Below are positions 6,985-11,379 of a stretch of DNA of 11,379 nucleotides, piece by piece. The notes beneath the pieces are model-generated. The model was not told the origin of the DNA. It did not search any database and saw only the letters and a list, made by a program, of their open reading frames with translations. The position numbers and the translations under genes are program-made. Source of the stretch: Thiomonas sp. GTDB taxonomy: Bacteria > Pseudomonadota > Gammaproteobacteria > Burkholderiales > Burkholderiaceae. The stretch covers positions 1 through 11,379 of the forward strand of contig DAIAZB010000353.1 in the NCBI GenBank assembly GCA_027443745.1. Reading direction: 5' to 3'. The stretch's first letter is position 1. Each line of letters opens with the position of its first letter.

Positions 6985-7593
6985 TCAGCGCACCGAGCGC
7001 AAGATGCTGCTCAACGCGGCAGCCGAGGGTACCCCGGTGAGCAATGCGGCACTGCCGTCGACCTTGGTCCAGACCATCACCGGCACCCCAAACAACTTGT
7101 TGCTGCTGTAGACGGCCAGATTGCGCGCCAGATCCTGTCGCACCTTCGGCGTGATCGCGGTGGCCGGCTCGATCCCGCCGCCGGGCTGGCCATTGGCGGC
7201 AAAGTCGTAGTCGTTCTCGTTTTGATGAAAGGCCTGCAGCGGGTCCTTGGCCTGCAAAATGGCTGCAGCCTTGGGCAGGCTGCTCGGGGTGAGCATGCCC
7301 AGCGGAACCCAACGCAACTGCAAATCATCCTTGCCGACATCGGCACGCAGCATGCCGTACAGCTTGTGGCAGTAGGGGCAGTTGGGATCGAAAAAAATGG
7401 TCAGCACCCGCTTGCCCTGGCCTTCAGCGATCCACGTGGTTCCGTGGATTTGCGCCAGCACGCCCTCCGCCTGGCGCATGTCTTGCGCCGCGGCCGGAAC
7501 CGCGGTGGACACCAGAATCGCCGCCAGCGGCGACAGCGCCAAGGCGCGCAGGGTGAAGCGTCGATCAGGTCTGAAACGCGGATGCTGCTGCAT
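6985..7593 (-). CDS. Exported DsbG-like thioredoxin-fold protein, CPYC active site (paralogue 1)
   Basis: A 202-residue protein with an N-terminal export signal ending near AAA|Q (residue 36). RR at residues 11-12 in DRRFTLRAL precedes the hydrophobic stretch and resembles a twin-arginine motif, although the match is loose. The mature part has [13 protein letters not shown], with redox cysteines 72 and 75, and the cis-proline loop GVP (Pro171), both hallmarks of the thioredoxin fold. CPYC is the active site of DsbG, the periplasmic disulfide isomerase/sulfenic-acid reductase. The N-terminal dimerisation domain of DsbC/DsbG is missing, so this may be a monomeric reductase with a different partner. 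Start: ATG at 7593 with GGAG 6 bases upstream; the open frame continues further but lacks a signal. Its closest visible relative is the product of 8599-9219. It lies downstream of pdxH on the same strand after 152 bases. Confidence 0.85.
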   Translation of the reverse strand: MQQHPRFRPDRRFTLRALALSPLAAILVSTAVPAAAQDMRQAEGVLAQIHGTTWIAEGQGKRVLTIFFDPNCPYCHKLYGMLRADVGKDDLQLRWVPLGMLTPSSLPKAAAILQAKDPLQAFHQNENDYDFAANGQPGGGIEPATAITPKVRQDLARNLAVYSSNKLFGVPVMVWTKVDGSAALLTGVPSAAALSSILRSVR

Positions 7594-7745
7594 GGCTATC
7601 TCCGGTGTGGTGCGGGTGAGTGAAGGCGCGGGCGACTGCAGGCGCGTGGCGCGAACATGGAAGATGGTGGACGCTGCGGCGGTTGCAAGGCTCGCGCGTC
7701 GGACGTCGGGTGACCGCGATGCGGCGTGGCGTGCCAGGCGCCGGT

Positions 7746-8384
7746 TCAAGGCGCCAGTCGCTGTCGCAGCCACATCCCGTCGCGCTGCATCCGATACGCC
7801 AGCCGGTCGTGCAGGCGCGAGCGGCGGCCCTGCCAGAATTCCCAGGCATCCGGCACCAGGCGGTAACCGCCCCAGTGCGGCGGGCGTGGCGGATGCAGGC
7901 CGAACTTCAAGCCATACTCGGCGGCGCGTTTGACCAGCACTTCGCGGCTGTCGATGACTTCGCTTTGCGGCGAAGCCCAGGCGCCGATGCGTGAGACCAG
8001 AGGCCGGCTGGCGAAATAGGCATCGGCCTCGACCGCATCCCCCAACTCTACCCGGCCCTCGACGCGCACCACCCGCTCCAGTTCAACCCAATGGAACTGC
8101 AGCGCGGCAACGGGATGTGCCGCCAGTTCACGCCCCTTGCGGCTGGCGTAGTTGGTGTACCAGACGAGGCCGCGGGCATCGAACCCCTTGATCAGCACGA
8201 CCCGGGTCGACGGCCGGCCATCCTCCCCCACCGTCGCCAGGGTCATGGCGTTGGGTTCGGGGACTTGCGCCTGCACCGCCTCGGACAGCCAGCGCTCGAA
8301 CAGCTTGAACGGGTCGGCATCGGCTTGCCCCTCGTCCAGTTCGGCGCGGGTGTAATCCTTGCGTAAATCAGCGAGTGTCTGCAT
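7746..8384 (-). CDS. pdxH: Pyridoxamine/pyridoxine 5'-phosphate oxidase PdxH
   Basis: A 212-residue protein with the full PNPOx pattern, oxidising pyridoxine or pyridoxamine 5'-phosphate to pyridoxal 5'-phosphate with FMN and oxygen. It starts [18 protein letters not shown], the typical substrate-lid N-terminus. FMN- and substrate-contacting blocks are visible: RVVLIKGFD (61-69), [20 protein letters not shown] (131-141), [10 protein letters not shown] and the C-terminal [11 protein letters not shown] block ending in RLAP, the usual terminal motif. Length is close to the E. coli enzyme (218). The frame is open upstream to 8678, but that would run into the next gene and the family starts at this methionine. 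No Shine-Dalgarno sequence is present before the ATG. It sits between two CPYC paralogues on the same strand, which is unusual and could form one loose transcription unit. Confidence 0.96.
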   Translation of the reverse strand: MQTLADLRKDYTRAELDEGQADADPFKLFERWLSEAVQAQVPEPNAMTLATVGEDGRPSTRVVLIKGFDARGLVWYTNYASRKGRELAAHPVAALQFHWVELERVVRVEGRVELGDAVEADAYFASRPLVSRIGAWASPQSEVIDSREVLVKRAAEYGLKFGLHPPRPPHWGGYRLVPDAWEFWQGRRSRLHDRLAYRMQRDGMWLRQRLAP

Positions 8385-8391
8385 GGATTCG

Positions 8392-8397
8392 AGTATA
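8392..8397 (-). promoter_or_regulatory. Candidate -10 box placing the pdxH transcript start at its ATG
   Basis: On the minus strand TATACT (five of six consensus bases) is followed by seven bases and then the pdxH ATG at 8384. Transcription would begin at or one base before the ATG, giving a leaderless or nearly leaderless message. This fits the missing Shine-Dalgarno sequence. The -35 is weak (best GCGACG at 18-base spacing). Confidence 0.36.
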
Positions 8398-8492
8398 GGG
8401 AGGACGATAGGCCGACGTCGCACCAGTTCCCACGATGGGGCTGCAACGGCAGCTTTGGCGACAGGCCAACACTGTGGCGCCGTGCAGCGTCG

Positions 8493-8514
8493 CGTTGTTG
8501 CCACGTTGTTGCCA
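8493..8514. repeat. Tandem 11-base direct repeat upstream of pdxH
   Basis: CGTTGTTGCCA occurs twice back to back (8493-8503, 8504-8514) without mismatch, in the 214-base gap between pdxH and the downstream end of the second CPYC gene. The 11-base period is about one helical turn, so both copies face the same side of the DNA, as in some activator sites. It lies about 100 bases upstream of the candidate pdxH -10. It may equally be a slipped-strand duplication. Confidence 0.45.
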
Positions 8515-8598
8515 TCCCGGCATGCCCCGGCAGCAACCACTGTGCCAAACGCCGATTTCACCCTGACGAGCATCTCCAGCAACGACTGGCACCCCCGC

Positions 8599-9219
8599 TT
8601 ACGGCCCGACCGTCTGCAGCAACTCGGCCAGCGCCTTGTCCCCGTGCGGCACGCCAAGCAGGAGCTGCGGCTGGCCATCGCGATCGCGAAACACGGCCAG
8701 GGGCACGCTGGAATAGATCCCGGCGCGCTGGAGAACAGCGTCGTTGGCCTTCAAGGCCCGCCGCGTCTGGGCGCTGATCTGGCCGGCCGAGGGTTGGGTG
8801 GGTGCTGGCCGATTGGGGTCGAGTCCGTGGTCTTCGGTTGCACGAAAAGCCCGCAAGCGATCCTTCGCCTGCAAGATGGCGGCAGCCTGACCCAGGCTGG
8901 ACGGGGCGAGGATGGCCACGGGCACCCAGCGCAACTGCAATCCGTCCTTGCCGGCGAAGGGGCGCAGATCCGCATCAAGCTGGCGGCAATAGGGGCAGTT
9001 GGGGTCGAAGAAGATGGTGAGCACCCGCGCACCCCGGCCTTCGCTGATGGCAGTGGCTGCGTCCAGATGCCGCAGCACCCGAGCCGCGGCCACCATGTCG
9101 GGCGAGGGTTTGGCCGCCACCACGGTTGTGCCTGGCTGTTGGGCCCTGGCAGGTTGATCGGGCAGCAGCCCGGCCGCCAGTGCGATGCCGAGCAGGAGGG
9201 CCGATTTGTTGGGTTTCAT
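8599..9219 (-). CDS. Exported DsbG-like thioredoxin-fold protein, CPYC active site (paralogue 2)
   Basis: A 206-residue protein with a Sec-type signal peptide ([20 protein letters not shown], probable cleavage ARA|Q after residue 26). The mature part shares [14 protein letters not shown] with paralogue 1; redox cysteines are 75 and 78, and the cis-proline is Pro173 (SVP). Other shared blocks are LQLRWVP and AAILQAKD. It differs from paralogue 1 in signal type, in the insert after the RAF segment ([18 protein letters not shown]) and in the cis-proline neighbours, so a different substrate or partner is likely. Like paralogue 1 it lacks the DsbC/DsbG dimerisation domain. The ATG at 9219 is chosen because the signal peptide begins there; no clear Shine-Dalgarno sequence is seen. 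The open frame extends to 9639 but overlaps the sigma factor gene on the other strand. It is divergent from that gene across 154 bases. Confidence 0.85.
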   Translation of the reverse strand: MKPNKSALLLGIALAAGLLPDQPARAQQPGTTVVAAKPSPDMVAAARVLRHLDAATAISEGRGARVLTIFFDPNCPYCRQLDADLRPFAGKDGLQLRWVPVAILAPSSLGQAAAILQAKDRLRAFRATEDHGLDPNRPAPTQPSAGQISAQTRRALKANDAVLQRAGIYSSVPLAVFRDRDGQPQLLLGVPHGDKALAELLQTVGP

Positions 9220-9373
9220 GACGTGTTCGTGGCTGACGCCACTGGGGATACATGACCGGCAGCTTACGCGCCACGCCGGGTTTTCAGTCCTCGTTCGGCC
9301 GTCCACTGGCCCCGCATCCACGGCGCCACGGTCTTGACCACGCACGGCGCTATGGAAGAATGGACGGATCCGC

Positions 9374-10006
9374 ATGCAACAGGCCTGCATCACGCATCTC
9401 GCCCTGGACGATTTCGCATCCCCCATGTCCGCTGAAACCGCCGATACGCTCGCCGAACTGCACCGCCGCGTCGAGGCCCTGCGCCCCACGCTGCTGCGCC
9501 TGGCCCAACTGCAGCTGCGCAACCTGGCCTGGGCGGAAGATGCGGTGTCGGAGACCATGCTGGCGGTGCTCGAAGGAGCGTCGGGCTTCAACGGCAAATC
9601 CCAATTCAAGACCTGGGTGGTGGGCATCCTCAAGCACAAGGTGCTCGATCAATTGCGTCTGCGCCAGCGCGAGGCGCAATACGACACCGACGATGACGGC
9701 GAGGTGCTCGACGACCTGGTGTTCGCCCCGGACGGCCATTTCCGCAACTTCCCGCAAACCTGGGACACACCCGCCGACGCCCTGCAGCAGCGCCAGTTCT
9801 TCGAGGTGCTCGAAGCCTGCATGGACGCCCTGCCCGGTCAGATCGGCCGCGTGTTCCTGATGCGCGAATGGCTGGAACTCGACACCGACGCCATTTGTCA
9901 GGAATTGCGTATTTCCTCGACCAATGTCTGGACGATGCTGCACCGCGCCCGCATGCGCCTGCGCGAATGCCTGCAACTCAACTGGTTCGGGACTCCTGCC
10001 AAGTGA
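9374..10006 (+). CDS. ECF-type sigma70-family RNA polymerase sigma factor
   Basis: A 210-residue protein with only sigma regions 2 and 4. Region 2 is about residues 36-97: LRNLAWAEDAVSETMLAVLE followed by the core-binding and -10 helix FKTWVVGILKHKVLDQLR. Region 4 is about 148-200: LPGQIGRVFLMREWLELDTD, then the helix-turn-helix ICQELRISSTNVWTMLHRAR. The linker between them is acidic (YDTDDDGEVLDD). Alternative sigma factors of this class redirect RNA polymerase to a small stress regulon and are usually held by a partner encoded next door; that partner candidate starts within the stop codon here. Start is uncertain: the ATG at 9374 has GGACGG six bases upstream, while the ATG at 9425 gives a 193-residue protein closer to typical ECF N-termini. 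Promoter recognition and inducing signal cannot be read from the sequence. Confidence 0.9.
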   Translation: MQQACITHLALDDFASPMSAETADTLAELHRRVEALRPTLLRLAQLQLRNLAWAEDAVSETMLAVLEGASGFNGKSQFKTWVVGILKHKVLDQLRLRQREAQYDTDDDGEVLDDLVFAPDGHFRNFPQTWDTPADALQQRQFFEVLEACMDALPGQIGRVFLMREWLELDTDAICQELRISSTNVWTMLHRARMRLRECLQLNWFGTPAK

Positions 10007-10221
10007 ACTATCCCCTGCGCCGTACCTGCCGCGAAGTCGCTGCGCTCATCCTGGCGCGGGAGGACCGCGCCCTCGCCTTCCCCGAGCGGCTGGCCATTCG
10101 CATTCACTTCCTGGTGTGCAAGGCCTGCCCCAACTTCGCGCAGGAAGTGCGAACCCTGCGGCACGCGCTGGGCCGCTGGCGCCATTACAGTGAGCACGAC
10201 AACGACCCATCCCAGAGTTGA
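10003..10221 (+). CDS. Small zinc-finger (zf-HC2-like) anti-sigma factor candidate
   Basis: A 72-residue soluble protein that starts with GTG at 10003, overlapping the sigma factor stop by four bases (GTGA). This is a typical arrangement for translational coupling. It has a cysteine at residue 9 (TCREVAALILA) and an H-x3-C-x2-C motif, His35-Cys39-Cys42 (HFLVCKAC), the zinc-binding pattern of zf-HC2/ZAS anti-sigma domains such as RsrA and ChrR. In some of those proteins oxidation of the zinc site releases the sigma factor; whether this happens here is inference. No membrane segment or C-terminal sensor domain is present, so it is a minimal cytoplasmic ZAS. The first ATG in the frame is far upstream inside the sigma gene and is not used, since GTG fits both the coupling and the family start. 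Confidence 0.8.
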   Translation: MNYPLRRTCREVAALILAREDRALAFPERLAIRIHFLVCKACPNFAQEVRTLRHALGRWRHYSEHDNDPSQS

Positions 10222-10336
10222 GCGCTGCGGGTCGAGCGATACTCGGCTCTGCGCACCCCACCCTTTCGAGTTGCCGAAGACCGCCCTGCATGCAGCAGTA
10301 CTCGGCCCCAGGCAGTCCAACCGGAGCGACATCCCC

Positions 10337-10783
10337 ATGCCCCACGCGACACAAACCCAGCCCCCGTTCCATTTGGCCTTCCCAGTGCATGACCTTGCCG
10401 AGGCAAGACGCTTCTACGGTGGCCTGCTCGGCTGCGCCGAGGGGCGCAGTGCGCCGGACTGGGTGGACTTCAACTTCTACGGCCATCAGATCGTGGCCCA
10501 CCTGGCCCCCGGCGAATGTCGTCCGCAGGGTTCTGCCGCAGCCACCAGCACGGTGGACGACCACCAGGTTCCGGTGCGCCATTTCGGCGCCGTGCTCGGC
10601 ATGCCGCAATGGCGGGAACTGGCCGACAAGCTGCAGGCTGCAGGGGTGCGTTTCATCATCGAACCGCACCTCCGCTTCCAGGGCGAAGTGGGCGAGCAGG
10701 CCACCATGTTCTTTCTCGACCCCTCGGGCAACGCCATCGAGTTCAAGGCCTTCGCCGACATGGCGTCGTTGTTCGCGAAGTAA
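10337..10783 (+). CDS. VOC-superfamily protein, predicted extradiol dioxygenase-like (COG3565 type)
   Basis: A 148-residue protein with the beta-alpha-beta-beta-beta pattern of the vicinal oxygen chelate superfamily. It opens with FHLAFPVHDLAEARRFYGGL and continues with WVDFNFYGHQIVAHL, PVRHFGAVLGM, then a final block with GEQATMFFLDPSGNAIEFK. This closely resembles, from memory, the COG3565 predicted dioxygenase group. Candidate metal ligands are His12, His82 and Glu135, assigned by pattern only. Substrate is unknown; the protein could instead be a glyoxalase-like isomerase or a resistance-type binding protein. The ATG at 10337 is chosen, with GGAG at 10323-10326 at a rather long 10-base spacing. 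The open frame begins further upstream at 10190 but there overlaps the anti-sigma gene. The 115-base gap after that gene suggests its own promoter. Confidence 0.88.
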   Translation: MPHATQTQPPFHLAFPVHDLAEARRFYGGLLGCAEGRSAPDWVDFNFYGHQIVAHLAPGECRPQGSAAATSTVDDHQVPVRHFGAVLGMPQWRELADKLQAAGVRFIIEPHLRFQGEVGEQATMFFLDPSGNAIEFKAFADMASLFAK

Positions 10784-10794
10784 CACGCGAACAA
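10769..10794. terminator. Inverted repeat across the VOC gene stop codon, between convergent genes
   Basis: TTGTTCGCG (10769-10777) and CGCGAACAA (10786-10794) form a perfect 9-base-pair stem with an 8-base loop that contains the TAA stop. It separates two convergent genes only 29 bases apart, so a bidirectional transcription block is plausible. No T-rich tail follows on either strand, so it is not a canonical intrinsic terminator. Confidence 0.4.
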
Positions 10795-10812
10795 GCCCGG
10801 AGCGAACCGACG

Positions 10813-11379
10813 CTACGACACGTCCTCGTCGGCGCTGGATCTTGCTGTGGATGGGGCTGGATTCGTGCTGCGCCGTTTCAAAGCGAGCGCTCCCATCCAT
10901 CCTGGGCTTGCGCTCGACAAGGTGATGCCCAGCAGCACGATCACACCCCCGACGAGCATGCTCGGCGTGATCGGCTCTCCCAGGAACACGGCGCCCCAGA
11001 GCACGCCGAAGATCGGGATGAGCAAGGTAACGGACGCGGCGTAGGCGGCACCGGCGCGGGCGATCAACCTGAAGTAGAGAACATAGGCAAACCCCGTGCA
11101 GACGACGCCCAGGGCCACGGTGCACGCCCAGGCCAGGGGCGTGACCGCATGGCTTGGCCACAACACCCAGGCCGCGGGCAGCAGGACGAACGCGGCGAAC
11201 GCCTGGCTGCCGAACGCAATGACCAAAGGCTGGACGCCCGCGAGATGCCGCTTGCTGTAGTTCACCGCGAAGCCGTAGCACAAGGTGGCGAGCAGCGCGG
11301 CTGCCACGGCAAGGGGCACCCCCGCACCGCCGCTGTCGAGGGTGTCCCAGACCAGCACGAGAACACCCACGAAGCCGAG
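10813..11379 (-). CDS. EamA/DMT-family transporter, C-terminal part (5' end outside window)
   Basis: The frame is open from the window edge to a TAG at 10813-10815 and shows 188 residues. Five long hydrophobic segments follow a short one at the edge (GFVGVLVLV, VPLAVAAALLATLCYGFAV, PLVIAFGSQAFAAFVLLPAA, AWACTVALGVVCTGFAYVL, ASVTLLIPIFGVLWGAVFLG, MLVGGVIVLLGITL). This matches the second EamA repeat of a 10-helix drug/metabolite transporter, including AGAAYAASVTLLIPIFGVLW followed by GAVFLGEPIT, a strong family hallmark. The polar tail of about 30 residues is cytoplasmic or disordered. An internal GTG near 11370 is not the real start. Substrate cannot be predicted. It is convergent with the VOC gene and ends 29 bases after it. 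Confidence 0.92.
   Translation of the reverse strand, partial: LGFVGVLVLVWDTLDSGGAGVPLAVAAALLATLCYGFAVNYSKRHLAGVQPLVIAFGSQAFAAFVLLPAAWVLWPSHAVTPLAWACTVALGVVCTGFAYVLYFRLIARAGAAYAASVTLLIPIFGVLWGAVFLGEPITPSMLVGGVIVLLGITLSSASPGWMGALALKRRSTNPAPSTARSSADEDVS

Noticed and set aside
6239..7312. 357-codon minus-strand frame across msrA and the first CPYC gene
   Set aside because: It overlaps two well-supported genes and its translation has no family resemblance.
8385..8678. N-terminal extension of PdxH
   Set aside because: The frame is open, but the extension overlaps the upstream gene and does not resemble PNPOx N-termini, which begin at the methionine at 8384.
8359..9255. 298-codon plus-strand frame opposite the second CPYC gene
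   Set aside because: It is a shadow of the signal-bearing CPYC protein and has no motif of its own.
9334..9362. Sigma70 promoter for the ECF gene starting from TTGACC
   Set aside because: The -35 is good, but the best -10 candidates at 17-18 bases (AGAATG, GAATGG) are poor and TATGGA is only 11 bases away.
10286..10295. CTGCATGCAG palindrome before the VOC gene
   Set aside because: A 10-base self-complementary word is common by chance at this GC content, and it has no link to a promoter element.
10046..11281. 411-codon minus-strand frame across the anti-sigma, VOC and EamA genes
   Set aside because: It spans three recognisable genes in other frames and is Arg/Gly/Ala-rich shadow sequence.

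Overview
The window is GC-rich and tightly packed, with strongly GC-biased third codon positions. Gene content and protein styles (UbiD, DUF748, PdxH, COG3565-type VOC protein, ECF sigma with a small zinc-finger partner) point to a betaproteobacterium, most likely Burkholderiales and possibly Thiomonas-like. The order assignment is an inference from protein resemblance, not from a search.

Layout: 1-162 (+) is the 3' end of a UbiD decarboxylase gene. 307-4374 (+) is one very large DUF748/AsmA-like envelope protein. 4375-4721 is a 347-base convergent gap with a candidate promoter and a strong GNRA-capped hairpin, possibly a small RNA gene. 4722-6146 (-) is a diguanylate cyclase with two near-identical-length PAS-like modules. 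6147-6319 is a divergent intergenic region with a perfect 7-1-7 palindrome. 6320-6904 (+) is msrA. Three genes then run on the minus strand: a DsbG-like CPYC protein (6985-7593), pdxH (7746-8384), and a second DsbG-like CPYC paralogue (8599-9219). Divergent from these is an ECF sigma factor (9374-10006, +) with a 4-base overlap into a 72-residue zinc-binding anti-sigma candidate (10003-10221, +). A VOC dioxygenase-like protein (10337-10783, +) follows. The window ends in the C-terminal part of an EamA/DMT transporter on the minus strand (10813-11379).

Working together: the middle and right of the window have a redox flavour. They hold methionine sulfoxide repair (MsrA), two exported thioredoxin-fold CPYC proteins, an FMN enzyme (PdxH), and an ECF/zinc-finger pair of a type that senses thiol oxidants in some families. 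Whether the sigma factor controls its neighbours is not shown by the sequence. I found no tRNA, rRNA, insertion sequence, prophage or CRISPR array. Nothing here is clearly a wholly new system. The best leads are the putative structured RNA in the convergent gap, the msrA palindrome, the paired CPYC paralogues around pdxH, and two genes with a -10-like box directly before an ATG that lacks a Shine-Dalgarno sequence.
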